This document shows positions 27,011 through 36,045 of a stretch of DNA of 59,104 nucleotides, one piece after another (positions within the stretch are counted from its first letter, which is position 1; each line of letters starts with the position of its first letter). This DNA is from an uncultured Gammaproteobacteria bacterium (lineage in GTDB: Bacteria; Pseudomonadota; Gammaproteobacteria; Steroidobacterales; XN24), in assembly GCA_947259915.1 (NCBI GenBank), contig CAMYOC010000051.1:162055-221158 (forward strand), written 5' to 3'. The translations under genes were made by a program, and so were the position numbers. The notes below the pieces were generated by a model. The model did not search any database. It had not been told where the DNA came from and saw only the letters and a program-made list of their open reading frames with translations.

Positions 27011-27684
27011 CAGAAGAACACTCCCATCGACAAGGTGAGCTCGAAATTGTGTTTCCACTCGTTGTCACCGAGCAGATCGGACTCGAAGATGCGATCGCGC
27101 GCCTCGAGACGCAGCGAGAACCAGTCGCTGACCAGTGTCCTCAGACCAAACCCGGCGAGGAAGGTGACGTTGTCTTCGCCGACAAAGTTGGTGTTTCCCG
27201 CGCCAAAGGTGATGTACATGGAGCTGGCCCGCGCCCAGCCACTGCCGACAAAGACCTCGCCCGGCAAGACGTTGTAGCCGATCGAAAGGCTGTAGCTGGT
27301 CAGGTCCTCGTCTTCGTTGTCGAACAAGGGCGCGCCGATACGGCGGAAGTTGCTGTCGCTGACCTTGGACCAGGCATACTCGCCCTCGAGATAGATGTCT
27401 TCGCTGACGTGGTAGCCGAGCCGGCCACCGTAAATCAGTTCGGTGCCGAAGTCCTCGACGCTCAGCGCGCCGACGAAACCACTGATCTCCCAGTCCTCGG
27501 TATCGATACGCGGGCGTTTGACATCCCGACGATCCAGCTCCGGCTCGATGACCGGGCCCGCGGGACGCTCGGCCACCGGCTCCTCGTCCGCAGACGGCGC
27601 TTTATCCTTGCGCAACGCTGCGCAGCCGGAAGTTGCCAGCATCGAAGCGGCAAGCAGAATCAGAAATATGCGTTTGGTCTTCAT
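27010..27684 (-). CDS. Outer-membrane beta-barrel lipoprotein
   Basis: A 224-residue protein with lipobox-like A-T-S-G-C (Cys21), a Pro/Glu-rich spacer to about residue 60 and an eight-strand-like barrel ending L-T-L-S-M-G-V-F-F. It matches the 'outer membrane beta-barrel domain' group often found beside AgmX-like genes. The next protein upstream is a second barrel with the same C-terminal F-F signature, giving a tandem pair as in Glt/Nfs operons. It is translationally coupled to tlpA. Confidence 0.82.
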   Translation of the reverse strand: MKTKRIFLILLAASMLATSGCAALRKDKAPSADEEPVAERPAGPVIEPELDRRDVKRPRIDTEDWEISGFVGALSVEDFGTELIYGGRLGYHVSEDIYLEGEYAWSKVSDSNFRRIGAPLFDNEDEDLTSYSLSIGYNVLPGEVFVGSGWARASSMYITFGAGNTNFVGEDNVTFLAGFGLRTLVSDWFSLRLEARDRIFESDLLGDNEWKHNFELTLSMGVFF

Positions 27685-27693
27685 CCTGAACCC

Positions 27694-28473
27694 CTAAAAG
27701 AACACCGAGAATCCGATCGTCCACTGATCGAAGTCTTCGTTGCTGTTGTCGTCGATCAACACGACGTAGTGGCGGTAATCGGCCCTGAGGATGAAGCGCC
27801 GGGCCAGGTAGGCGCGCACACCGAGACCGGCATTGGCAGACCAGTCCTCGGTGGATGTGTCTTCCACCAGCACACCCTTGGGATCGTTCTTGAAACGTCC
27901 AAACCCGAGGGTGAAGAACGGCGACAGACGCCATACCGTGAGCGGCATGACCGCCAGGTTGGCGTCCCAGAGGGTGGAGCTGGAGAAGGTGCCCGAGACC
28001 TCGGACAGAGCCAGCTCCGCCATGAAGTGCTGGTTGAAGCGATAGCCGGCGCGGAAATTGAAGACCTGGTCGCCGTCGAAATCACCGGTGGCAAAGCCGG
28101 CCTCGAACTTGCGCTCCAGATAATCATCGAAAGCTGCGTCGCGGCCGCCCTCGAGCGGTGCGCCGGGCAGCGCGCCCTGTTCGATCGCGCGGCGGTCCAC
28201 CCAGCCCTCGACGCCGTCCTCGGTGCGGACCTTGAACCAGTCGGTGCGACGTTTGAGCAGCGCCACTGAACCGCCACGTTCGACGGTATGGAACACCGGG
28301 TAGCCGCGACCGGGGCCGCTATGCAGCTCGACGTAGGCGGACTCTACCTCGACGACCTGCGGCGTACGCGCGGCCCCAACCGGGCCCGCGACACAGGAAA
28401 GAAACAGCAAGAGTGCGAACGACAGGGTCGACTGCCGACACCGGGTCAGTGCTTGTTGGCGCGCATGTGTCAT
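27694..28473 (-). CDS. SH3-domain outer-membrane beta-barrel protein
   Basis: A 259-residue protein: signal peptide (about 1-34), a bacterial SH3 domain at ~40-95 (Y-V-E-L-H-S-G-P-G-R-G-Y-P-V-F and E-G-W-V-D-R-R), and a C-terminal barrel of ~155 residues ending W-T-I-G-F-S-V-F-F. The SH3 domain may bind peptidoglycan, tying the barrel to the cell wall. It is paired with the barrel lipoprotein 9 nt downstream. Confidence 0.83.
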   Translation of the reverse strand: MTHARQQALTRCRQSTLSFALLLFLSCVAGPVGAARTPQVVEVESAYVELHSGPGRGYPVFHTVERGGSVALLKRRTDWFKVRTEDGVEGWVDRRAIEQGALPGAPLEGGRDAAFDDYLERKFEAGFATGDFDGDQVFNFRAGYRFNQHFMAELALSEVSGTFSSSTLWDANLAVMPLTVWRLSPFFTLGFGRFKNDPKGVLVEDTSTEDWSANAGLGVRAYLARRFILRADYRHYVVLIDDNSNEDFDQWTIGFSVFF

Positions 28474-28476
28474 GGG

Positions 28477-28986
28477 TTAGTACCCGCAACTCCCTATATC
28501 TATCGGCGCACAGAAGCCGCAGCTGGTGCCCTCGGCGTCGTCCACCCGGACAGATATCCACTGACGGATGGCGCCATAACAGGCGTCAGTCGTCTCCGGG
28601 AAGATATCGCCCCCGGTATGCGTGCCGGACACCGAGAACGCGCCCGCAAGGGGTTCCAGCAGGACCTTGCTCTGGTCCGGATCGTTGAGATTGGCAAAGC
28701 CCTTGGCGGCAAAGAAATTCGCCAGCATCTCTGGCGAATCGGGCTGGGCCCCGGGGAAGATCTTGAATGCTCCCCCGGAGCCCGCACCCACGTCATGACA
28801 GCCGCTGGCTGCGCATGTGGCCTGACCGCTGCGGCCGCTGATCACCGCATCAAAGATGGGGTTCACGCATTGCTGGAAATCGGCCACGCAGAGAGTCTCG
28901 CCGCTGGCAGCCACCGGCTCGAAGTTCACTTCATCGTTGCAGCCCGCAAGGGCTATGGCGATAGTCATGAAGATCACATTGCGCAT
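28477..28986 (-). CDS. Cys-rich lipoprotein with atypical haem-like motif
   Basis: A 169-residue lipoprotein (A-L-A-G-C lipobox, Cys16). The mature part has C-V-A-D-F-Q-Q-C-V-N-P, then C-A-A-S-G-C-H-D (C58, C63, H64), a CX4CH motif that could bind haem c in a non-standard way, and C-G-F-C near the end. The plan resembles small c-type-cytochrome-like proteins. It has AAGGA upstream of its ATG and follows the large haem lipoprotein by 14 nt, so the two may exchange electrons. Confidence 0.72.
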   Translation of the reverse strand: MRNVIFMTIAIALAGCNDEVNFEPVAASGETLCVADFQQCVNPIFDAVISGRSGQATCAASGCHDVGAGSGGAFKIFPGAQPDSPEMLANFFAAKGFANLNDPDQSKVLLEPLAGAFSVSGTHTGGDIFPETTDACYGAIRQWISVRVDDAEGTSCGFCAPIDIGSCGY

Positions 28987-29000
28987 CTACGGCTGTTCCT

Positions 29001-31889
29001 TCAGGTCGAGCAGTTGCCGGCCGCGATCCAGTCAAAGATCGACTGGTATGAGGACTCGCCTGGCAGCAGCACCGGACGATCGTCGAGCGTCGGATCTTGG
29101 GGATCGTCAGCCACGGCGACATCGTCAATACGCGTATGCATCGGCGTCGTGGTCTCGTCACCGGTCGGGTACAGCAGCAAGTAGCTGGCGGCCGGATCAC
29201 AGACGTTGTTGACCATCGACAGGCTGACATTGAAGTCACCCTCGACATTGCCGGTGAGCACGAAGCGGTTCGGCGAGAACTGCTCGTTGACAGGCTGGCC
29301 CGGGATACCGAGGCCACCGAAGGGCTGGTGACAGGCGGCACACTGGTCCATCAACACCGGGTGTACGCTACTCTCGAAGGCCGACTCGGACAGACCCTGG
29401 ACACCGCCACGGACCTCGCTGAGGGAACGGAATCCGTCATCGTTCGCATCGTCAAATGCGTCGTTGTAGTACTGACCGCCGAGATCGACCCATTCGGCCA
29501 GCAGACGCTTCTCGGATACGTTGAGCATGCCGGAATGGTCTACGCTGGGTGGTACGGTAAGGCTGTTGCCAGCGCGCAGCTCCTGCTCGAACACTTTCTC
29601 GATCAGGAAACTCGTGCGTGAGCTCTGACTGGAGCTGCCGGTCATGACCATGCCGTCCTCACGCACGACTTCGACGTCGCCGTCGTCGTCGACGCGTATC
29701 TCCGGCAGACCGGTATCCGGGTCGATGACCGGATCACCGATCATCACTTCCTCGTAGGACAGTACGCGGCCGGTACCGGTGACCGTGTCACGCAGATCGA
29801 GACCCATCGACACCGGGTCGTCCGGGTCGTTGTTGTTGTGACAACTGGTGCACGTGTCCGCACCGCGATCCGCTACCCACAGCGGCTGGATGTGTTCCGG
29901 GTAATTGACGATGCCGTCCACCGGAGCCGGCACGCCGGCGGGCAGGCCGCTGTAGTCCACCACCAGATCCGCTGACGGTGTAGCCTGGGCCGGATCGGTC
30001 CAGACGTCGGTGAACACCATATCCGGCTTTACGTCCAGCGCGGTCGGGTCGAGACGGGTCAGCGTCTCGGCCATGGACTCGCCGGACTCTGCGGTCAGCA
30101 GCGTGTTCGGATGGAACCCGGCGATCGGGGCCGAGTTGATCGCGCTGCCGCGTCGCGGTGAATGGCAACCATTACAGGTCCGGGTCTCGCCGGGGCGTGC
30201 CTGGATCCAGTTGGTATGAGTCTGGAAGGCGCGGCCGTCGGCATCCACCACAGTCAGACCCAGGGGTGTATCGGCCGGGACCTTGATGCGGAACGAGCCA
30301 TCGGGCTCCAGCGGCACGTAGCCGATGATGTGCTGCATCTCCAGGTCAGTCTCGCCAATGGCCTCACGGGACAATCCGCGAGGGGTCGGAACTGCCTGGC
30401 TGACGCGGACAAAACGGCCCGGGCGCTGCTCGGCGGTCGTCTGCGCAGGATCCTTCATCCGCGCCAGGTCAGCCACCTGACTGCGGCTGTCATCCGGCGG
30501 CGGCGAGGTCATCGGGATGTTTTCGCCTGGCACCAGCATCCGCGTGCCCATCAGGTTCTGGCCATCCGTGTCGTAGACGCTCTTGACGTTGAGGATGGCC
30601 ATGCCCTCGGCCGCCAGCGCCTGATCAAGCTGCTTGTCGGCCACCGCGTTCGGCGTGGGCCGGGCCGCTACCGCCATCGCGTCGACATAGGCAAAGCCTT
30701 CCTCGGGCAAGGCGATCGGGCGCAGGGACTGCGTGTCCAGATCAAGCATGTAGACGCCGTAGAGGGGGTCGCCCTCGACCTCCATCACCTCACCGGTAAG
30801 CGGGTTGGTCTCGTCTTCAGGCCGGAACGGTGACCAGCTGACCAGCGCCCGGTTGGTGCCGTCCCACAGCGGGAACGGCGTGGTGTAGCGGCCGAACTCG
30901 GACTCGCCCATACCGAAATCGATCTGGAACAGCGTGACCTGCTCCTGACCGACCGTCCCCGCTGGGGCGTTAGGATCGCAGTCAGAGGCCTCGGAGCAGT
31001 CGCGGATATCGATCGCCATCACTGCGCCGCCCTCACGCGTGCCGGACAATGGCATCAGAGAGCTCATCACACGACCGTCAGGCATCTCGCGCGGATGCAG
31101 GAAACTGTTACCGGGGCTGAAGGCGCCGTACTGGACGAAGATGTTTGTGCCGTCCGGATTGGTGAAGAAGAGCGGGAAATGGTTGCGGTTACCGACGTGG
31201 TCCCAGCGCGAAAACATGATCTCGCCGGTAGACAGCACGGTCGGGTTGCGATCATGGCTCTGGTTGAACGAGATCTGGTTGATCTCGGTACCGTCGCTGT
31301 TTACGACGTGCAGCAGGATCGCGCGCTCACGCTCGTATTCGTCAAGATGGGCATAGGGCTCGACACCCTTCTGCTGCAACACCTGGCGCGATTTCTCCTG
31401 ACGATTCGAGGAGAATACGATACGGCCGTCCGGCAGATAGGCCGGATCCACGTCATCGCCGGCGTTAGCCTGTGCGTCATCCGATACGATCCGCCGCAAC
31501 GCCTCTGTCTCGATTTCGTACTCGAAGATGTTCCAGGTGGGATCGTTGGGGCCGCGCATCGAGAACAGGATGCGGGTACCGTCGTAAGACACCTCGGGAT
31601 CGGACACATCGCCCTGCCCCTGGGTGTAATCACCCGTGATATTCATCTCCTGGGCACTGGGCGACGACAGGTCGCGCATCAGCAGGTCACCGCCGGGGCG
31701 GAAGATGACACCGTCGGTCGGGTTGCCCACGGCCCCGACATCACGCTTGGCGAAGACGATGGGGAAATCCCCCTCGACGACGACTGCTTCATTCGCAGTC
31801 TCACCGTCGCTGCCGCCACAACCGCCCAACGTCAGCAGCAGCCCGAGGGCCAACGCGTACGAGGCGCTAGAAATTCGATATTGGTCCAT
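29001..31889 (-). CDS. Large CxxCH lipoprotein, TolB/hydrazine-synthase-alpha-like
   Basis: A 962-residue lipoprotein (L-G-G-C lipobox, Cys24). Residues ~45-450 look like a beta-propeller with TolB-type repeats (P-D-G-R-I-V-F-S-S-N-R) and stretches resembling the middle domain of hydrazine synthase alpha (P-L-W-D-G-T-N-R-A-L-V-S-W). Three CxxCH haem-binding motifs follow: CNGCH (572), CTSCH (680) and CAACH (850). It is probably a surface or periplasmic multihaem oxidoreductase. AGAGGGA lies 7 nt before the ATG. It is the first gene of the block; hydrazine synthesis itself is not implied. Confidence 0.83.
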   Translation of the reverse strand: MDQYRISSASYALALGLLLTLGGCGGSDGETANEAVVVEGDFPIVFAKRDVGAVGNPTDGVIFRPGGDLLMRDLSSPSAQEMNITGDYTQGQGDVSDPEVSYDGTRILFSMRGPNDPTWNIFEYEIETEALRRIVSDDAQANAGDDVDPAYLPDGRIVFSSNRQEKSRQVLQQKGVEPYAHLDEYERERAILLHVVNSDGTEINQISFNQSHDRNPTVLSTGEIMFSRWDHVGNRNHFPLFFTNPDGTNIFVQYGAFSPGNSFLHPREMPDGRVMSSLMPLSGTREGGAVMAIDIRDCSEASDCDPNAPAGTVGQEQVTLFQIDFGMGESEFGRYTTPFPLWDGTNRALVSWSPFRPEDETNPLTGEVMEVEGDPLYGVYMLDLDTQSLRPIALPEEGFAYVDAMAVAARPTPNAVADKQLDQALAAEGMAILNVKSVYDTDGQNLMGTRMLVPGENIPMTSPPPDDSRSQVADLARMKDPAQTTAEQRPGRFVRVSQAVPTPRGLSREAIGETDLEMQHIIGYVPLEPDGSFRIKVPADTPLGLTVVDADGRAFQTHTNWIQARPGETRTCNGCHSPRRGSAINSAPIAGFHPNTLLTAESGESMAETLTRLDPTALDVKPDMVFTDVWTDPAQATPSADLVVDYSGLPAGVPAPVDGIVNYPEHIQPLWVADRGADTCTSCHNNNDPDDPVSMGLDLRDTVTGTGRVLSYEEVMIGDPVIDPDTGLPEIRVDDDGDVEVVREDGMVMTGSSSQSSRTSFLIEKVFEQELRAGNSLTVPPSVDHSGMLNVSEKRLLAEWVDLGGQYYNDAFDDANDDGFRSLSEVRGGVQGLSESAFESSVHPVLMDQCAACHQPFGGLGIPGQPVNEQFSPNRFVLTGNVEGDFNVSLSMVNNVCDPAASYLLLYPTGDETTTPMHTRIDDVAVADDPQDPTLDDRPVLLPGESSYQSIFDWIAAGNCST

Positions 31890-32307
31890 TGCTCAGTCCC
31901 TCTGTCGTTTCCAGACGACGCGTATGCGTCGAAATGCACCGACTCGACGACGCGGTTGCGGCGCGGTCGGCGGAAAGATTCTTCAGAGGGAGGGTTGGTC
32001 GGCGGAGCGTGCTTTGATCCGGGCCGGGAGAACCCCGCCTGGTCAAATCGCGCCTTGTACCGGCAACCCCGCTGTCCTAGGAATATCCCTTAGACCGGTG
32101 GCTTTGCGTCTCCGTCTTTCAACGGATTTGCCTTTGTCAGTGGCATGCAGGCTGGCACGAGTCTTTGACGCTTGTCAACGTCCCGAAGCTCAACCTGTCG
32201 ACTAGTTGGCGTTAGTAGACCGCTTGTCTTGACATAATTCTGAGACCCTTCTCACAGATTGCGCGAATCGCAGCATCTTCGATTCAACCCAGGGTGGGTG
32301 CAGGAGC
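31890..32307. other. 418-nt intergenic region upstream of the motor/haem operon
   Basis: No convincing ORF. It lies between the first gene of the 17-gene block and the end of a lipoprotein gene, both on the minus strand, so it should hold the block's promoter. The only clear element is the palindrome at 32165-32178. A TTGACA on the plus strand at 32229 has no good -10 and no plus-strand gene to serve. No confident -10/-35 pair was found for the minus strand. Confidence 0.5.
32165..32178. promoter_or_regulatory. FNR/FixK/DNR-type palindrome
   Basis: The sequence TTGAC-GCTT-GTCAA is a perfect inverted repeat matching the TTGA-N6-TCAA consensus of the FNR/CRP superfamily of oxygen-, NO- or redox-sensing regulators. 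It lies about 275 nt upstream of the haem lipoprotein start. Regulation of the operon by oxygen or nitrogen oxides is an inference; a single site far from the start could also be chance. Confidence 0.5.
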
Positions 32308-32889
32308 TCAGGTCCGACAGACGAGCACGGTACCGTCGTGCTTGCCGGGCGCTGGGCAACGGTCCATAAACACGCGTTGCCAGGTCTCGATCGCGTGGGG
32401 GCGGAGACGGAATGATGCCGCCTCGGAGCTGGCGAGCATCACCCGGCGGCCGGGATCGGTGCGTTGGTAAATCCGCACCTGTAAGGACATGACGCCCTGA
32501 GTGTGGCCGGCAGGATCCAGCCGCATCCGGCAGTGCAGACGCACACGCCCACCAGGCACCGTAAGAGACCGACGCGGGTGTCCCCCGCAGGCTTCCAGAT
32601 ACAGCCGCCGGTGATCGGCTGAAGAAACTTCGACAACGGCGAAGTAATCACCGGGCGGGGCGCCCTCCCCGGTCTCGATCTGGTACTCCATATCTATAGC
32701 CAGCTCTGTGCCCGGATACACGGTGCTGCCCTGGCCGGGCGAGAAGCGCACCTGCTCGATGCGTGCGGCGGAGACGACCGGTGAGAAATTCTGCGATCGG
32801 CTGCAGGAGGCCAGCGCCATGGCGACGGTGATCGCCACCAGGCCAACCGCAGGGCCGCAAATCGATCCATTGAAGCGGGCTGAGACCAT
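32308..32889 (-). CDS. Small lipoprotein, unknown function
   Basis: A 193-residue lipoprotein (A-L-A-S-C lipobox). The mature part is beta-rich with several Cys (E-A-C-G-G, L-H-C-R-M-R, D-R-C-P-A-P, V-L-V-C). ATG at 32889 is preferred over ATG at 32895 because GAGGG lies 7 nt before it; the difference is two residues. No family recognised. It is separated from the haem operon by 418 nt. Confidence 0.68.
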   Translation of the reverse strand: MVSARFNGSICGPAVGLVAITVAMALASCSRSQNFSPVVSAARIEQVRFSPGQGSTVYPGTELAIDMEYQIETGEGAPPGDYFAVVEVSSADHRRLYLEACGGHPRRSLTVPGGRVRLHCRMRLDPAGHTQGVMSLQVRIYQRTDPGRRVMLASSEAASFRLRPHAIETWQRVFMDRCPAPGKHDGTVLVCRT

Positions 32890-33207
32890 CGTCATGCCCT
32901 CGACGCAAAAGCCAGGGGCTTACGACGGGGGCACATCCGCGCGCCGTTCGTGTCTGGCTCACGGTATTGATCGACCCGAGCCCGGAGAACTTGAGCGCGC
33001 GTTACCGCTCTGTGAAACGTCGGGGCGGACTATTGCTCTGCTGCGCCTCGTGATCGCCCGCAAGCGAGACGGGGAACGGGGCTGGACCACGGCGCTCTGA
33101 TAGATCGCCGGGATTTTCACCTCGTCGCAAATGTTGTGAACGGCAGCGGGTGTACGCTGCGCATCGAACCCAGGGTCATGGGCGTGCTGGTCGCGCAGAC
33201 CGCGACC
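32890..33207. other. Intergenic stretch, nothing recognised
   Basis: About 320 nt between the lipoprotein start and the end of the DsbA-like gene. Short open frames exist on the plus strand but they lack ribosome sites and look like shadows. No terminator with a T-run and no clear promoter was seen. Confidence 0.5.
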
Positions 33208-33843
33208 TTATTCGGGATCGGGCTCCAGGTATTCGTTTATCTCGGCCGCAAACACGCTGGAAGGCTGAAAGCCGATGATCAGGGTGCCGGAGATAATGCC
33301 ATCACGCTCCACGCCGATCAGAAACGCGGGCGTGCCGCTGATCCGGGCCTGACGAACTACCGCCAGGTCCTCGTCGATCCGGGCCTCGACGGTCGGGTCC
33401 GCGAGACAGCGATCAAATGACTCCATGTCGAGCTCCAGTTCGGCCGCGTAGGATCGCAGCTGCTCGTCGGAGAACCGATCCTGATGCGCGAACAGGATCT
33501 CGTGCATGCCCCAGTATCGATCCTGACGATCCGCACAAGCGGCGGCCGCGGCGGCCGGTCGCGCCCGCGGATGGCGCCGGAGCGGGAAATCGCGTGATAC
33601 CAGGCGCACTTTTCCGGTATCGATAAAGTCGCGCTTTATCTCCGGCAGACGCTCGACTGCAAAGGCCTTGCAGAACATGCATTGATAATCGCTGAAGACG
33701 ACGATAGTTACCGGTGCGTCGGCGGCGCCCAGCGACGGGCGCTCCCCGGCGGGCACGGCGCGGGAACCCGCCAGCGCCGGCAGACAGCTCCAGGCGAGCA
33801 GGAAACCGGTAACGACAGCGGCGCGGTAGTGAACTGGTAGCAT
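33208..33843 (-). CDS. DsbA-like thioredoxin-fold protein
   Basis: A 211-residue periplasmic protein: signal (about 1-26), V-F-S-D-Y-Q-C-M-F-C-K (active-site CxxC), a helical insertion with D-R-Y-W-G-M-H-E-I-L-F, and the cis-Pro segment I-S-G-T-P-A-F-L-I-G. It fits the DsbA/DsbG-like 'thioredoxin_4' family that oxidises or isomerises disulfides. The ATG at 33843 has AAGGA 8 nt upstream; the longer reading from 33912 is rejected. Its neighbour on the other side is divergent. Confidence 0.9.
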   Translation of the reverse strand: MLPVHYRAAVVTGFLLAWSCLPALAGSRAVPAGERPSLGAADAPVTIVVFSDYQCMFCKAFAVERLPEIKRDFIDTGKVRLVSRDFPLRRHPRARPAAAAAACADRQDRYWGMHEILFAHQDRFSDEQLRSYAAELELDMESFDRCLADPTVEARIDEDLAVVRQARISGTPAFLIGVERDGIISGTLIIGFQPSSVFAAEINEYLEPDPE

Positions 33844-34014
33844 GAGTAAATTCCTTGCGATGTCCTGAAGATGAGACCGCGAACGGGCCATGAGTTCAAT
33901 GAGCCAGATCAATGAGCCCGGCCGCCATCAGCCCGGATTGCGGCGGTCACTGCCAGATCGGCCGGTCGCGCCGGCCCCGGGCGGATACCCGGTGACCTGC
34001 TGCAGGAGCGGTGC

Positions 34015-34776
34015 ATGACGATCCTGACCGCGTTGTTCTTTGTTACCGCATTTATCTATGCCCTGATCGGCTTTGGCGGCGGCTCGACCTATAACTCGCT
34101 GCTGGTACTGGCCGACGTCGACTTCCGCATACTCCCGACGATCACGCTGGCCTGCAACCTGATCGTGGTCAGCGGCGGCGTCTGGCATCATTCCAGGGCG
34201 GGCAATCTGTCCCGGCGCATCGTCGTTCCGTTTATCGTCGCATCGATCCCGATGGCCTGGATCGGCGGCATGATCTCGCTTTCCGAACAAACCTTTGTCT
34301 GGCTACTCGGCTCGACCTTGCTGCTGACCGGCGCGCGGATGTTGTTTAGCCTGTCGCAGCCGGTCTCCGAACAACCGATGCCGCGCAAGTGGATCCGCTG
34401 GGCCATCGGCTTGCCAGTCGGCGCGAGCCTCGGCCTGCTGGCCGGGATGGTCGGTATCGGCGGCGGGGTCTTCCTGGCGCCGATCCTGCAGACGCTACGC
34501 TGGGGCAGCGCGCGTAATGCGGCGGCCGCTGCAAGTCTGTTTATCCTGGTCAACTCGGCGGCCGGCATTCTCGGGCAGACGGTCAAGCTCGCTGCAGCGC
34601 AGCAGCTGGACATGCTGTCGGGCTACCTCTGGCTCTTTCCGGCAGTGCTGATCGGTGGCCAGATCGGCAGTCATCTGAGCGCCTATCATCTGCCCGAGAT
34701 CCTGATACGCCGGCTGACAGCGGTGCTGCTAATATATGTCGCCGCCCGGCTGCTGTTCCGGGGACTCGTCATGTGA
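34015..34776 (+). CDS. TSUP-family (TauE/SafE) membrane transporter
   Basis: A 253-residue protein with about eight hydrophobic segments and the two internal repeats of the TSUP family (I-G-F-G-G-G-S-T-Y-N-S-L and M-V-G-I-G-G-G-V-F-L-A-P). Family members export sulfite or organosulfonates, or import small anions; the substrate is unknown. GGAGCGG precedes the ATG. It ends 38 nt before moeA and may be co-transcribed with the molybdenum-cofactor genes. Confidence 0.9.
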   Translation: MTILTALFFVTAFIYALIGFGGGSTYNSLLVLADVDFRILPTITLACNLIVVSGGVWHHSRAGNLSRRIVVPFIVASIPMAWIGGMISLSEQTFVWLLGSTLLLTGARMLFSLSQPVSEQPMPRKWIRWAIGLPVGASLGLLAGMVGIGGGVFLAPILQTLRWGSARNAAAAASLFILVNSAAGILGQTVKLAAAQQLDMLSGYLWLFPAVLIGGQIGSHLSAYHLPEILIRRLTAVLLIYVAARLLFRGLVM

Positions 34777-34814
34777 GCCGGTGCCGTCGAGCTGGCATCA
34801 AGCGCAAGTAAGCC

Positions 34815-36035
34815 GTGAATGAAACTCAGACCATGCTCGACGTCGCCCGCGCCGAGGCCCTGATCCGCGAGCATCTGACCCCGCTCGAAACCGTGCGTTG
34901 CCGTCTGGATCTGGCCGCGGGCGCGGTCCTTGCGGAAGACATCGTCGCCGACCGCGACCAGCCGCCGATGGACCGGGTCACCATGGACGGGATCGCCATC
35001 CGGCACCAGAGCTGGCGCGAAGGCCGGCGGAATTTCAGGATCCTCGGCACCCAGGCGGCGGGCCAGCCCGCAGTGAGTCTGGGCGATGACCAGGGCTGTT
35101 TCGAAGTTATGACCGGTTCCTGTCTTCCGGCAGGATGCGACTGCGTGATCCCGGTCGAGCGCATCCAGCGGGACGGCGAGCACGCACGATTGGCATTGGA
35201 ATATACGCCCGAGCGCGGTCAATTCATCCACCCACGGGGTTCGGACTACGCCGCCGGCGCGCCCCTGCTGGCTGCGGGCACGCTGCTGCGCAGCCCGGAC
35301 ATTGCGGTCCTCGCCGCAACCGGCAAGGATGCGGTGACGATCACGCGACGCCCGCGTATCTCGATCATCAGTACCGGTGACGAACTCGTGGTGGCGGGAC
35401 AGCCGGTGGCCAGCCATCAGATCCGCAGCTCCAACGACGTTGCGATGGCCGCGGCCCTGCACCGCATCGACCTCGGCCCGGTGCGGACTCTGCACGTTGC
35501 CGACAACCGGGAGCGCCTCGCTCATGACATTGGCCGTGAGCTGGAACAGTCGGACATCCTGGTGCTGAGCGGCGGCGTCTCCATGGGTAAATTCGACTTT
35601 TTGCCCGAGGTGTTCGCGGCACTGGGTGTCAGCCAGGTATTCCACCGGGTACGACAGCGGCCGGGCAAACCGATGTGGTTCGGCACCGGTCCCGGCGGTC
35701 AGATGGTTTTCGCCCTGCCGGGCAACCCGGTCTCGGCGATCACCTGCCTGCATCGCTACGTGATCCCGGCCATCCACGAGGCCATGGCAGCCCGGGATCT
35801 GCCGCAAGCTCTCGCTGTCCTTGGCGCTGCCTACGAATTTTCACCGGATCTGAGCTGTTTTCTGCCGGTCAAGATCAGGTACGATAGGGACGGTCGGGCT
35901 ATCGCTGAGCCCTGCCCGACCAACACGTCGGGGGACTTCGCCAGCCTCACCCGGACCGACGGATTTGTCGAGCTGCCGGCGGAGACGCAGCATTTTCCGG
36001 AAGGCTGGACAGCAAAGTTTTATCCGTGGCTTTAA
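34815..36035 (+). CDS. moeA: Molybdopterin molybdenumtransferase MoeA
   Basis: A 406-residue MoeA that inserts molybdate into adenylylated molybdopterin. Visible motifs: P-P-M-D-R-V-T-M-D-G-I-A (substrate loop), T-G-S-C-L-P-A-G-C-D-C-V-I, I-S-T-G-D-E-L-V and V-L-S-G-G-V-S-M-G-K-F-D, then G-K-P-M-W-F-G and A-L-P-G-N-P-V-S-A. Length is normal. The start is GTG with only a weak ribosome site. It is first of the moeA-moaA-moaC-moaD-moaE run. Confidence 0.96.
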   Translation: MNETQTMLDVARAEALIREHLTPLETVRCRLDLAAGAVLAEDIVADRDQPPMDRVTMDGIAIRHQSWREGRRNFRILGTQAAGQPAVSLGDDQGCFEVMTGSCLPAGCDCVIPVERIQRDGEHARLALEYTPERGQFIHPRGSDYAAGAPLLAAGTLLRSPDIAVLAATGKDAVTITRRPRISIISTGDELVVAGQPVASHQIRSSNDVAMAAALHRIDLGPVRTLHVADNRERLAHDIGRELEQSDILVLSGGVSMGKFDFLPEVFAALGVSQVFHRVRQRPGKPMWFGTGPGGQMVFALPGNPVSAITCLHRYVIPAIHEAMAARDLPQALAVLGAAYEFSPDLSCFLPVKIRYDRDGRAIAEPCPTNTSGDFASLTRTDGFVELPAETQHFPEGWTAKFYPWL

Positions 36036-36045
36036 GGGATCCGCA

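Noticed and set aside
32229..32252. TTGACA-like -35 on the plus strand
   Set aside because: No acceptable -10 at 16-18 nt and no plus-strand gene downstream.
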